From Turnera subulata (Eukaryota; Streptophyta; Magnoliopsida; Malpighiales; Passifloraceae): a stretch of 64,000 nucleotides of DNA. The notes under the pieces were generated by a model that was given only the letters and a program-made list of their open reading frames with translations, ran no database searches and had not been told where the DNA came from. Shown here in pieces: positions 11,112-23,034 of this stretch. The position numbers and the translations under genes are program-made. The DNA is taken from the NCBI GenBank assembly GCA_028386065.3, contig JAKUCV010005726.1, forward strand, positions 452,510 through 516,509, read 5' to 3'. The first letter of the stretch is position 1, and each line of letters begins with the position of its first letter.

Positions 11112-13822
11112 CTAAACAGAAGAGGTAGTATCAGCAATAAAAGCAGGCCAAGACAACACAAAATCCATCCTATATACATTGGAAACAATTCGGGACCAAA
11201 CAGGGATCTCAGGAGAAATTGGATCAAAATTCACACACCTCCACAGCCATTTGAAAAGGAGGCATTGATTTTTAGCAAGTAAATCCTCAATTCCTAGACC
11301 ACCAAATTTTTTTGGCTTGGGGATTTTGTTCCACGCGACCAAACACATTCTCCTCTTACCTTCACCTCCTCCCCATAAGAAATTCCTCTATAATCTCACA
11401 ATTTTCTTAGCCACACCACACGGTATGTTGTACAAAGAAAGGTAGTAAATGAGTAGATTACACAAGACTGCTCGAATCAATGTCACCTTACCCCCGAGGG
11501 ACAAAAATCTGCCCTTCCAAGAAGCAAGTCTACTCCTAATTCTTGATATCATGCAATCCCAAGACTTGATTCTCTGCATATTTGCACCCACCTATATACG
11601 TAATTGGAAATTGTTCAGCCTTGCTCATCAACAAATCAGCTATCTCGCGCTACCTCTGATTAGACAGATTGTTCCCTATTACGCTAGTTTTATGAAAATT
11701 GATCCTGAGGCCTGACAAATTTTCAAAACATCTCAATACCCTCTTTAGATTCAATAAAGACGAGACATTATTAGGGCAAAAAAATAATGTGCCGTTAGCA
11801 AATTGGAGTAGAGAAGCCGATACATTGTTAATCTGAATTTCTTGCATCAATCCCTTTCTTAACGCTTGCCCAACCAGACAAGTGAGTCCTTCAGCCACAA
11901 TATTAAACAAAAAAGGGGCTAGAGGTCACCTTGCTTCAGACGTCTGTGAGCAAAGAATTCATCAGATGGTCAACTATTCAAAAGCACTGATACAACCCTA
12001 AATCCATCTTTTCCATGTCTCACCAAAACCCATGGCAGCCAATAAATCCATAAGGAACTCCCAAGAGAGTGTCGTACGCCATTCTAAAATCTATTTTCCA
12101 AAGAACAGCTTTTCGATTGCTTTTCCAAATTTGATGAGTAATCTCTGATGCGGACATAACACAATCTAAGATTTTCCTTCCTTCAATGAAGGCATGCTGG
12201 TTAGCACTGATCACCGATCACATGACTAATTTTAATCTGCCAGCAAGAATCTTGGCAATACTTTTGTATGTGCCATGGATGAGACAGATTGGTCTAAACT
12301 CCTCAAAACCCATTGCATCCGGTTTCTTAAGGATCAGAAACATAAACACACAATTAACTCCCTTAGGCATAGTCCCAGTGTGAACGAAATCATTAATAAG
12401 GTCCATAAGATCTTCATTAATTAAATTCCAAGCCCGTTTATAGAAATTCATGTTATAACCATCCGGGCCTTATTACCATCACACTCCCATATAACCTTCC
12501 CAACTTCCTCCTTAGATACAGGCCTTTCTAGAGTAGAAGATTGCTCCCGAGAGATTTTATTAATGGGAATATCTCCCCATTTAAACCTTCCTTTGACCAC
12601 AGATTTAAAAACACTCACAAAGTATTCCTTAGCAACCCTTTTAATCTCAGTCGGCTGCTCCAACACTTGCCCACCAACCATGATTTGCCTAATAGAGTTT
12701 CTCCTACCCCTATTACATGCATTGATATGAAAAAATCTTGTGTTTTTATTCCCAAGCCTTAACCAATTAACCCTCGACTTCTGTCTCCAAAGGTACTCTT
12801 GTTGTCTTTGTCTCCCTGCAAGGTCAGCTTTCAATAATCCCATCTGAATCCTTTCCTCATCATTCAAACACCGAGTCTCAGTTAACCTATCCAACACATC
12901 AATCTTCCTCTTCAATTCTTTGATCCCCTCATCAATGTTACTGAACCCATATCTGTTCCAAAATTTAAGAGCCTACTTAACCGCTCCCAATTTCTTTAGC
13001 AACTTAAATCTCCCCGGGTATTGGTCATAAGCAGACATCTACTTCTCTTTTAACATAGAGTAAAAATCGGTATGGTTCAGCCAGCAATTTAGGAACTTGA
13101 AAGGCCTTACCCCCCAATCCAGACTTTCTTGTGCAAGGATAATAGGGCAGTGATCTGAATCACCCTTAGGCTCTGCCCACAACTTGATTGAAGGGAAGAG
13201 CGAAAATAGGGTTGGGTCAAAGAAAGCCCTATCAATTTTTCTTGCGGCCCTGTTATTGCCCAAGTGAAAAATCTGCCTTGAAGTTCCACCTCACATAATT
13301 CTGTAGTCGAGATAAAATCAGCCATAGCCTGAGAACCCCTTGCATTAACCCTTCCACTCAATCTCTCTGAAGCATCAAGGACCTCATGAAAATCACCAAT
13401 GAAGACCCACGGCACCATAGATCCCTTTACATTAGCAAGTAATTCCCCCCATAAAAGGCATCTATCCACCACTGAACAAGGGCCATACACACCACAAATC
13501 CCAACGTCAAGATTGCCCTCCGCCGAACCTTCGATCATAACCCAATTTCTACCAAACAACCTCCTGTTTACCTTAATAAAATTCATTTCCCACAATAACA
13601 ATAGCCCACCCGAATTCCCATCAACATCTACATTAACAAAATCAAAGCCCCCCCTCCCAAAAAAAAAAAAAACGAGACAGATCACCCTACAGCCATCCAC
13701 TATATTTTGTCTCACATAAGAACACGACCTTTGTAATTAGCCTTCACCATTAAATCCCTCACTATTCTTTGTTTTGCTACTACACCCAAACCTCTAACAT
13801 TCCAAGATAGCATACTAAACAT
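11112..13822 (-). pseudogene. LINE ORF2: endonuclease and reverse transcriptase, broken
   Basis: The start is recognised by MLSWNVRGLG near 13813, the usual N-terminus of plant L1 endonucleases. Further endonuclease motifs are SGGLLLLW, GDFHEVLDASERLSG (about 13400-13330) and, in another frame, SDHCPII (about 13150). Reverse-transcriptase motifs follow: FRPICLIHGTYKSIAKILAGRL (about 12290, shortened here), ANQHAFIEGRKILD (about 12200), WKIDFRMAYDTL (about 12090) and FANGTLFFCPN (about 11790), where the catalytic Asp-Asp pair is Asn-Gly. The zf-RVT part includes SWKGRFLSLGGKVTLI and GGLGIEDLLAKN. Frameshifts near 13255, 12450, 12215, 12020 and 11650 split it. Confidence 0.8.
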
Positions 13823-13865
13823 AAAAATAGATAGAACACGATACTGACTTTCATCAATAGCAACA

Positions 13866-15903
13866 TTATTGAGCAGCCTTTGAAGCCATCCAATCTTCAC
13901 TCTCTTCCTCAATCAACGCCTCAATCTCCTTAGCAACCTCATCCGGCTCACACTCAGTGGTCAAGCCCAACTTTTCTCCTATCACCATCGTCTCCTCCAC
14001 CTCATCTACTTGAGTCGAAGAAGAAGGATCCCCATTTGCCTTAACACGAGCATTTCCGATAAGGAAATCACCATCTTGAGTGGAGCTCTCTCCTGACATA
14101 ATAGATCATAACCCATCACCTGAAGTAATTTTCTTCATATTCTTTGGCTTCCTGAACTGAGAGTTCTTTTTTGAACCTGCCTTATCCAGTACAAAACGAA
14201 AGTGCCTTGCCAATAACTTAAGAGACAGCTCAACATTATCCTCATTCTCCGATACCGTATCTGAAGGAGTAAACACAAACCCTTCCACAATATGCTCAAC
14301 GTGAAGCCTATCGTTCGGCCTAGTATCACCCACTTAAGATTCACCCACATTATAGGCCTCGTTACTCCCCCTTCGCCTGCCCTACCAACAGGCCCAACAG
14401 CAATGACATGAGGCCCAATCTCATCGCAACCCAATTCCATCGATTTCTGATTAGGCCTGGTCTGCTTCAATATGCTAGTATACTTACCACCATCAGTCGC
14501 AATCAATATGGGGGATTAAACCTCTTAAGACGGCTGACTCTTTGCATCTTTCTCTTTCCTACTAACTCACAACCTATATGCTCCGACTATTCTCGGGCAC
14601 CCCCCCATATAGCTGTCTACGCATGAGCAATTCCTTAGAAGTATCAACTCCCAAAACACCCTTACCTTTCTCGAGGTATTTTATGGTGTCACTAATGCCA
14701 AAAGAATCGGATGACTCTTAAGATGCATTGACAGCGCCGCCACCACCATTATTTACCCGATCGAGATCATCATCACTTCATAGAGAACTTGACCCGCTGA
14801 CTCCCAGATCAATCGGACCTTCATCAACCACCATCCCGTCTTGACACCCGAATGAGCTTCTATTATGGATATGTCAGCGATGAATCGCCAATCTTTACCT
14901 TGAAGGAGCGTGATATGGGGTTTTTGTAAGTAGTGAGAATTAACACTTGAGCCACTTCCAGGCTACCACTGGATTTAAAAAAATTATGTAGTTTAATGAG
15001 GCTTCCAAAGCGAGCAGCAATTTGACTGAAAAATTCCACACGCCATGCTTGAGGTGGTACACCAAGAACATTCAACCATGCTTCACGATGAGAAGCCCTA
15101 TCACCCTCAGTCCATTCCTTCAACAACTTAAAATAATCGTTGCTCCAAGCTTCCTTATGTTTCAAACAAGAATCCATGACTTCCCTTGATTGAAATACAA
15201 CCAAAACATACTGTCCCATAAGCTTCTTAATCTTAATCGGTGCGTTAAAGATACGCCCAAACCATGTTAAGACATCCACGGTCAAAATACCTTCCTTCAT
15301 CGTACCAAAAGCACATGATTGAAGCCTATTAAGGCACTCCAATGAAGGATTAAACTTAAAGGATATCGCGCTATTATCAACAATCTTCAGACTAGCCTCC
15401 CTACCCATCACACAAGTTACCGCCACTTGGGCATAAAAGCAACCCTCCTTAATCTTAAAAGCATCACCGAAATCCCCAACCTTCATAGCAGTCTTCCCCA
15501 GAGCACTCGCCCGCGTTGGACCAAGTCTATCACTATTCTTATTCCTTGCCACATGAGCCACCAAGATCCCATTAATGAGCTTGGACCTATTTATCTTTTC
15601 CACCATCTACTCCGGTCTATTAGGGAATTCGAACCTTAGGAAACCAAAACGGTTTCCCGCCATGTTCAGTTTTCCTGGGATAAACACATACAGCACAACA
15701 CCCACTTTTGACATCTCCTTGTAAATATCCACTGCAAACCATCCCGCCAGAATGTTCTCCACAAAAACACTAATCGCCGTCTTGTTGTCCAGCGCCTTCT
15801 GCACATAATCTCTCGACCATCTAGAAAAGAACGACGATGAGATTTTGTTATTCCCTCGATGACGATGAACTGCACTTGAGCCCCCAACATAATTCCCACT
15901 CAT
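13866..15903 (-). pseudogene. LINE ORF1 (RRM + DUF4283-like), broken
   Basis: ATG at 15903 begins an RRM-containing piece (15903-15607) with SVFVENILAGWFAVDIYKEM and an RNP1-like RFGFLRFEF. A TAG stop at 15607-15609 interrupts it, and the next piece (15606-14863) carries the DUF4283-like region ending WLNVLGVPPQAW, as in the plus-strand copy. Further polar C-terminal pieces lie at 14333-14106 and 14099-13866. Family role: RNA binding to the element's own transcript. At least one stop and two frame breaks make it non-functional. Confidence 0.8.
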
Positions 15904-16008
15904 CCTAGGTGACTATTTTGGAAGCACGTGAGGCGCGTTCAAATCGATAGTTAAGAGAGGAATTTTCGTTATGCGTGGCAACAGAATTTAGTGAGTATCT
16001 GAGTCACA

Positions 16009-16096
<88 letters not shown>

Positions 16097-16138
16097 GTTG
16101 TTGTTGTTGTTGTTGCTGTTGTTATTATTATTATTATT
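16009..16138. repeat. (TTA)n/(TTG)n compound microsatellite
   Basis: About 28 ATT units, then a TTG block and a final ATT block. An open frame of poly-leucine across it is an artefact of the repeat. Confidence 0.95.
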
Positions 16139-16621
16139 TGCTGTGATGATACTTATGGTTCTGGTAGGACTTAAAGTTAGAAGATTAGAAGATTGAAAGT
16201 GGAAGTGGAAGTGAAAGTGAAAGTGGATTGGGCTAGAAGTCTATATTCCCACCAATGAATGTTGTTGTCAATGGGGCAAAACTTGTTATGACGCATTCAC
16301 ATATCTCCTCGTATCCTTAGAGCCACCCTAATGTTCCAAAAATAGTATGTGTTGACATTGTTGCACAACCCCTATCTCTTCCTAATCGCCGCATTTAATT
16401 TTGATGATTATGTATATGTGTTAAATTACAATCCATTTGGATATCATAAACAAAATATTTTCTTAACATTTATATTTTCTTTCCCTTATGTTTTTTCTCG
16501 TAAGTGGAATAGGGCATCAAAAATTAAATTTTTTGGTAACCCAAGGAATTGCCTAATACGGGTATGGCCCATACTTACAACCAGTCATAGCCATCTCCTA
16601 TAAACACAGTTCCACTCATGC
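16139..16621. other. Intergenic, nothing recognised
   Basis: Holds a short purine repeat (gtggaagtggaagtgaaagtg) at 16197-16225 and otherwise unremarkable AT-rich DNA. Confidence 0.5.
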
Positions 16622-16947
16622 AGAAATAGTCTAGAGGATGTACCAAAATTATACTGTAGAAACAAAGAAAGAAATTTTGAATTCTCTAGAAACAAAGGAA
16701 AATATGACTTTTGAAAAATGCTCTGGAACAGAGAAACGGCCGGGACCTCAATGTTTCTCTGTCAAAAGATTAATGGCAAGACTATATATTACCCTCCCCC
16801 AAGCGACTGATAGTCGTGCTTCGAAGTCCCCTTCGAATCCCCAAGACTATTTCTCTTATGGCAATGATTCATGGTACCAAAATTATTCCTTTTTTTTTTT
16901 TTAATTGCAAGGCTAAAATTAATCATTGCCTTAAGAGAAATAGTCTA
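16622..16947. repeat. Compact cluster of nested direct and inverted repeats
   Basis: Within 326 bp: a 12-bp direct repeat AGAAATAGTCTA (16622-16633 and 16936-16947); a 13-bp direct repeat GTACCAAAATTAT (16640-16652 and 16874-16886); a bulged hairpin 16709-16768 with arms CTTTTGA and ACAGAGAAAC; hairpins CGACT-gat-AGTCG (16804-16816) and TTCGAAG-tccc-CTTCGAA (16820-16837); and a 26-bp inverted repeat with one mismatch (16844-16869 with 16921-16946, loop about 51 nt). The 13-bp repeat could be a target duplication around a 221-bp insert. The last hairpin has the shape of a small-RNA precursor, but there is no expression evidence. Confidence 0.6.
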
Positions 16948-17036
16948 TAGCTTGTACAATTTTTTTTCATTCCAAAGAGAGGATGTATTATTTGCATTTA
17001 ATCTGAAACTATACCACGCTCTACGTCTTGGAAATG

Positions 17037-17901
17037 GGATTAAAGACTCGTTTGATCCTTGTGTTGAGCGCCAAAAGTTGGTTCATCACTGTGTTGGATT
17101 TTGGCTTCTTTTCATCCCTCTATTCCTCTAGTTGGCATGTTTTAGTCCTTCTCGTCGGAATCCGGTGAAAAATAATGAGTTGGCATGGTTTCCGGCGCCA
17201 CGTCAGCATATGGGGAAGCCACATGTTAAGTCGAACCAACAAACTAAACCGACTAGACCCGACCGGTTCGCCCACCCAAAGACCCATTTTGCAAATCTGA
17301 TTTGTCTACTTTTTTCTTTTTTTTTCCTAAAATGAATTTCTTCAAAACTTTTCACTGAATCAAAATTCGTTCAAAAACAAAATAATAACTTATAATAATT
17401 AAATAATAACTTATACTAATTTAATTTCAATAAAATTTTTCATTAAATTAAAATTCTTTCAAAAATAAAATAATAACTTATACTAATTATAATTTAATTA
17501 GTATAAGCTATTAAATTATAATTTAATTAGTATAAATTATTATTTTGTTTTTAAAATAATTTTTAATTGAATGAAAGGTTTTAAAGAAATTAATTTTGGG
17601 AAGAAAGAAGAGAAAATAGACAAACTCCAGGTCCCTATCGATTTGCAAAATGGGGGTTTTAGGTGGGTGAATCGGTCGGGTCGAGTCGGTTTGACTTATG
17701 GGTTCAACCTGACATGTGGCTTCAGCATATGTTGACGTGGCGCTGAAAACCTTGCCACGTCATCAATTTCCACCGGATTCCGACGAGAGGGATCAAAACA
17801 GGCCAACTAAGGGGAATAGAGGGATGAAAAGAAGCCAAAATCCAACACAGGGATGGATTCTAACTTTAGCGTCCAACAAAGATGAAAGAATTCTTTAATC
17901 C
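17037..17901. mobile_element. Fold-back Mutator-like MITE, 865 bp, 10-bp target duplication
   Basis: Ends are GGATTAAAG (17037) and CTTTAATCC (17901). The flanks CTTGGAAATG (17027-17036) and CTTGGAAATG (17902-17911) are identical, a 10-bp target duplication consistent with Mutator-like elements. Arms carry matching 'cttttcatccctc' and 'gccacgtca' segments and a long AT-rich palindromic centre (17340-17590). Motifs GCCACGTCA at 17197 and 17754 and TGACGTGGC at 17733. No open frame looks like a protein. The element at 33446 has the same termini. Confidence 0.85.
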
Positions 17902-18854
17902 CTTGGAAATGTTGTTTCTCGCTACTGTATCTCCATGTGTATGCTTGTAGAATTGTAGCCAATCCTCGATCCTTTTTGCTGCCATAGGTCCTCTACTCTA
18001 TCTAGGGTTTGTCCAAGGGCAGCTGCCAAAGGATTCTTCAAAGTGGATGTGATCATCGAAGTATGTAAAACTCAAATAAAACGTTTTAAACGCCGCTTGC
18101 ATTCGATACATACATCAATATATACACCAAAGCATATGCAACTGAAAAGAAAGTAACAAACCATGCTGAGTCTATTTTTGCTTGATTTATAAGTAAAGTC
18201 ACACATCTCATTTTGATAGGAATGGCTAGCTAGGCTGGTACTGGCCGGTAGGGCAGTCTTCATTTTTCAACTGGAACCAATAAATGTTTGGTCATGGACC
18301 GTGGCTTGTCATAAGAAAGGGAGTTGAGAAAAACAAACTCCTTGAGTACCATGATCAACTACCTTTTCTGCTCCCGACAAAAATAAAATGCAGAAGAAGG
18401 AAACTATCTCTTCTCCTCTTCAAAGAGAATAAAATACTACTAATCTGAAGTAGGCATGCCCATCACACTTCTATCTTTAATTTTGAGTGTTACTACTTTC
18501 AAGGCCCAGGCGGACGGTTTGGAGCCAAACTGAGGACTTTAAAAGGTCCCAACCTGCTTATTTACATTTGGACATCAATGTACTCCTGATGATTAGCCAA
18601 ATAACTGATCCATCTACCCAGTGGCACACGGAAATCACAACTAAGATTCCGCCACAACTTTTTCACATGGTGAGATAGGATGATATGTACATATATAAGT
18701 GGACAAATAAATATTCAACCTTGAATTTTTATTTTATTTTTATTTTTTTTAGTGCTCTCCTTCCTAATCAATCAACACGATTCAGGAGAAAAGACTTTTC
18801 AACTCGTCAAGTATTATCTGTAGTGAAACTAACCTCTAATAAAAGTTGAAGAAG

Positions 18855-18990
18855 CACATGTTGGCTTAATTAGCTTGGTTAATCAGCACTCTCGTTAACT
18901 CTCATTATTGAATGTTCGAATCTCACCAGTCCTTAAGAGTTTGTTCATTTGCCCTATTCTAGACTGGAGAAACCTCTCCTCAACCTAAAA
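18855..18990 (+). mobile_element. Possible tRNA-derived SINE, degenerate
   Basis: A pol III box A-like segment 'ttagcttggttaatcagcac' (18869-18888) lies about 25 nt before a box B-like 'tgttcgaatctcacc' (18913-18927), followed by a short unrelated tail ending in A-rich sequence near 18985-19015. Spacing fits a tRNA-derived SINE head. No target duplication was found. Confidence 0.4.
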
Positions 18991-21117
18991 ATTTTTTGAG
19001 AAAAAAGAAAAAATGAAACACACTAAGAGTTTTTTTTAAATGTAAGTCCAAGTGTTATTGATAAATAAAAGAGTACAAACAAAACAATTTGTTAAATGGG
19101 GAGATTGACTAGTTGATTATAATACACCAAGGGTACCATTCTCATCTTTATTCATTTTCTTAATTTAAGGCCTACAATTTTTGAATTGATCAAATCCTTA
19201 CAATTTTTGTATCCAAACCAATTTGTGGATAGGAATACCAACCCAAACCCGTAGGTTTATATGTGGTTTAAGTATTCTGGATAAAGTTGCATGTGAAAAC
19301 AAAATTTACCAATAATAGTTTTCTTAAAAAAAGTTCACTACAATCCACTAGTTGCGGAATCTACAGAATAAAATCCCAAGAAGATATAACTAGTGACTAC
19401 GGAGGACAATTAGTTGAGTGAGTTAAGAACAAATGCAAATGACACAGAGGGCTAGAATGAGAGCAGAAAGCATAAAAGCCAGGATCCGTCTGCACTACTA
19501 TCTACTACCTGAGAATATATGGCATTTTCTAATCTACTGTGCTTCAAGTGAATGGTAAGAAAAACCGGAGTTGTTAGGGGATCGTGATCTAAGTAAGGAT
19601 CACTCAGATTTCATATATATATATATATATTAAAAAAAAAAAGCATCACTAGATGACGAGATCATACTTGCTATGATGGCTTGTTTAGGGGAGAGAAAAT
19701 TATGATTGGACCAAATTTGGCTTTGTTACAAAATTTTTCTAGTTGATCTACATGTGTTAGTCACCGAAATATTGGAGGCCTTGTGAGAGGATCTACTACA
19801 AAGCAAATACAGACTTTTCTTATCTGGGACAAGCTCCAAAATCTGATTTCCACGAGGCCAAAGCCAACCCATCTGTGTACGTACACTTGATCCAACTGTT
19901 CATGTCACGATCCCAAAAACAAAATCCAATTGTCCACCACATTTTTGTTCTCCACCATTATATGTCGAAAAACACGATCCACAGTACTTATAAGAAATAT
20001 TTATAATTCCCAGATGAAAAGATTTTTGACAACCCAATTCTCATTACAATGTTGACCGACAAATAAATAATCAATCAAATATTTGTCCTCGAACCATTAA
20101 TCCTAGCACCCAAAAAAAAAAAAATAGCACGAGTTCGATGCTTAGATCATTATCGAAGCAAAGTTACTACGGTGAGTTTTGGAATAATTGGTTGGGAGCA
20201 AATCATGCATGTTTCAGCAGCAACCCATGGACGCAAGCGAGTGCAAAACCATCCTGATATCGTTAGTCCACACACATATATACCACCAATCTTGGGCTCG
20301 ACTGAGGGCATCCTGCCTAAAAGAGTCTGTGGCAAACATCCATCCAACAGCGCCACTACAAAATGTTAGCCCAAAGAAAAGAAACAAATAAGGAAAAAAA
20401 GAGTCGTGTCGGGTCATACTTTTTTCTTGGGAGGTGAGGTGGTGCATGCTTCTCCTGCGATACTGTGGCGCACTCACCTTCTGTGTTTAGTAGTCTTTGA
20501 CGTCACTGAACTTCAGCATGTGATGAGGATTAGAACTAGAAGAGGAACAACGCCAGGGTGTAGCTACCATTTCCAAGACTTACAGGAAAAAGAAGGATAC
20601 ATCTGGTAAGGATGTCATGTCAGTTCCCAATTCAACGCTGGACGATGAGCCTTGCAAGTAAAGCCTACTAATAAGAGCTGTAAACATTCATTACCAATGC
20701 AAAGGCAACTGTGCGATTTATGAAACTCATCCCAGTTGGAAAAAAAAATTATATCATAAACAAGATTCCCATATTCCCAATGAAACCATTTTGTTTGGAA
20801 TTTTGCGGCAAGTAACTGCACGTCCAACATACTACAGCAGGCAATTAAGTAAATGGAAATTAAATGCACCTTTTACTTATGTGCATGACTGGTTAGCACT
20901 TCAGGATACCGGAGTTTGTCATAGGCCTGCAATTGTGTCATTTCCATTCAGCCTCTGATGCACAGAGACCCTCACCTTCGTAGGAAATATCCTTCTTTAC
21001 GTGTAAAACAGCTGACATTTTGTGGACTTGTTAATGAAGACGTAGAATGGTGCACCCACACTAGGAATCATCTACATAATAGACCTCAATTATGCATCTC
21101 CTACGATCACTACCAGT
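18991..21117. other. Intergenic region downstream of the PPR gene
   Basis: Holds a short (TA)n at about 19613-19630 and A-runs. No frame has protein-like features. The part from about 20400 to 21117 may include 3' UTR of the minus-strand PPR gene, but this cannot be shown from sequence alone. Confidence 0.5.
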
Positions 21118-23034
21118 CTACCAGTAGTCCCCGCATGAACAAACCCCTTGCTCGAAGTGGTGAAACCGATTAGCATCCCGGACAATGATCTCCCTCTTTG
21201 TAACAGCCGATACCAGCTTACTAAACGTGTGGCAATCACCACATATCCTGAGATTCTTTGTAATCCTGATTGGGGCTCCTTCAGGAGTGGCAATAAGCCC
21301 AAATGAGATTGCCAGCTTCTCACTATGTGTAGACAAAATTCCAAGCTTAACTTCCTCATCAACATCATGTAACACAGAATTTATGTCAGGTACATACCCT
21401 GCCAATTCCAGCTTCTGATTCAAACTCCTCAGATTTTCGTAAATCTCCTTCCTCCGAGGATGAGTCTTATCTTCCACACTTAATCGATAAATTACATTAT
21501 CCACCTCAATCCAAGTATAGCCAGGGATTTTCTTTAGTCTCCTTTTGGTCATTAGATTCCTAATTTTGGCCACATCCTTCCACCTACCAGCATTTGCATA
21601 GATATTTGAAAGTAATATATAGTGGCCGGGGTTCTGGGACTGTAACTCGAGGAGAGATTTTGCCACAGTTTCTGCTAAGTCGACACGCTTATGGATCCTA
21701 CATGCCCCAAGCAATGCACACCACAGCCCCTCGTCTATTTTAACAGGCATGCTCTCAATCAATTTCAATGCCTGGTCCAATCTACCAGCACGCCCCAAAA
21801 GATCAACCATACAAGTGTAGTGCTTCACATCAGGCCTGACGCCGTACTTATCCTGCATCAAGGAGAAAACCTCAAGACCATCTTCAACCAATCCTGCATG
21901 ACTACAAGCATATAACAAGGAGACAAACGTGATCCTATTAGGCAACATCCCACTGTTCAACATCATAGGGAATAAATCGAGAGCCTTTCTCCCTTGCCCG
22001 TGATACCCATAAGTAGCAATCATAGCGCTCCAAGATATCACATTTCTTTGTTGCATCCTATCAAAGATTTGCCTCGCAGACTCAGCACTCCCACATTTAG
22101 AATACATGTCAATCATTGCAGTCCCGAGAATGACATCCAAAGGGAAACCATTTCTACGTATATAATCATCGAGAAACCTAGCCTTATTCATCGCGCCCAA
22201 TCTAGCACAGGCATTGACAATAGTCACCATGGCAATCTTATCAGGCACAAACCCTTCTTCCCTCATCCGGTCAAACAGAACCAACGATTTCCCGGCATTT
22301 CCACACTCTGCAAACCCACCAATCATGGCTGTCCAAGTGACAAGATCCCTGTTAGGCATTGTATCAAACAAGTGCTCGGCGTCCTCAACCACCCCACACT
22401 TGGCGTACATGTCCACAAGAGCGGCACACACAAAATGATCCAAATGAAGCCCAGTTTTCTCAACGATTGCGTGAGCCAGCCTACCCATAACCAACCCCAT
22501 GGTATCTCTGCAAGCTCTAATCACAGAAGGCAACGTGTAGTTGTCGGGTTGTACCCCATCCCCATGTCTAACAAGCTCTCTAAATGTCTCAAAACAACGC
22601 GTGTAATCACCCACTTTCGCTAGGCCACCGATGAAAACGCTCCAGGAAACAGCGTCTTTCACTGCCATTCTACCAAACAAAGCATAACTACTGACTAAAT
22701 CCTTAAGCTGTGCATATTTGTAGAGCAGTTTGTTAGCCAGGGTGAGGTTATGGGGCAGCATGCCATTAGTGTATACATGGGCATGAAGTTGTTTGGTTTG
22801 ACCCATGTTCCTACACTTGAAGAGTGTGGAGATGAAGTAGCTGGGGTCTAAACTGGGTGAAAGATGAGGATTTGGCATACTTGTTTCCCCGGTGGTGGTT
22901 GGTTGAGAGGATTGAGATTGGGACAACAATACCATGTCCACTGCCAATTTGGCTGCGTCTGAAAGGAAACGAATTGAGGATAGTTTTCCATGGCGGGAGG
23001 CAAGGTTGGGTTGGTACTTCTTCAGATTCAGCAT
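21118..23034 (-). CDS. Pentatricopeptide-repeat protein, PLS class with E/E+ and DYW domain
   Basis: Intronless, 638 residues from the ATG at 23034 to TAG at 21118-21120. The frame stays open further upstream, but that part runs through a homopolymer (23057-23071) giving poly-Phe, so it is taken as leader. PPR repeats fill residues about 65-480, with typical endings such as LVDMYAKCG, DLVTWTAMIGGF, NVISWSAMIATY and HYTCMVDLLGRAGRL. The E/E+ region follows (LWCALLGACRIHKR, YILLSNIYANAGRW, IPGYTWIEVDN). The C-terminal DYW deaminase-like domain is complete: HSEKLAISFG with the zinc-ligand HxE, CGDCH, HHFEQGVCSCGDYW. The family performs site-specific C-to-U RNA editing in mitochondria or chloroplasts. 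The N-terminus is basic and Ser-rich, compatible with organelle targeting. The RNA target cannot be read here. Confidence 0.93.
   Translation of the reverse strand: MLNLKKYQPNLASRHGKLSSIRFLSDAAKLAVDMVLLSQSQSSQPTTTGETSMPNPHLSPSLDPSYFISTLFKCRNMGQTKQLHAHVYTNGMLPHNLTLANKLLYKYAQLKDLVSSYALFGRMAVKDAVSWSVFIGGLAKVGDYTRCFETFRELVRHGDGVQPDNYTLPSVIRACRDTMGLVMGRLAHAIVEKTGLHLDHFVCAALVDMYAKCGVVEDAEHLFDTMPNRDLVTWTAMIGGFAECGNAGKSLVLFDRMREEGFVPDKIAMVTIVNACARLGAMNKARFLDDYIRRNGFPLDVILGTAMIDMYSKCGSAESARQIFDRMQQRNVISWSAMIATYGYHGQGRKALDLFPMMLNSGMLPNRITFVSLLYACSHAGLVEDGLEVFSLMQDKYGVRPDVKHYTCMVDLLGRAGRLDQALKLIESMPVKIDEGLWCALLGACRIHKRVDLAETVAKSLLELQSQNPGHYILLSNIYANAGRWKDVAKIRNLMTKRRLKKIPGYTWIEVDNVIYRLSVEDKTHPRRKEIYENLRSLNQKLELAGYVPDINSVLHDVDEEVKLGILSTHSEKLAISFGLIATPEGAPIRITKNLRICGDCHTFSKLVSAVTKREIIVRDANRFHHFEQGVCSCGDYW

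Larger units (their letters stand above)
11100..15960 (-). mobile_element. Decayed near full-length LINE (L1-type), minus strand
   Basis: Reads right to left. A short 5' leader (15904-15960) with GCGCCTCACGTGC-like sequence is followed by ORF1 (15903 to about 13866) and ORF2 with endonuclease, reverse transcriptase and zf-RVT region (about 13822 to 11112). The order and spacing are those of plant L1 elements. Multiple stops and frameshifts make it inactive. A poly(A) tail and target duplication were not found, so the 3' end may be truncated or obscured by the adjacent gypsy fragment. The homologous ORF1 at 5967-8011 is on the opposite strand, so the two copies are tail to tail. Confidence 0.85.

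Noticed and set aside
15975..16196. Poly-leucine open frame
   Set aside because: It is the translation of the (TTA)n microsatellite.
21994..22623. Long plus-strand open frame opposite the PPR gene
   Set aside because: It is antisense shadow of the PPR repeats; composition has no domain-like pattern.
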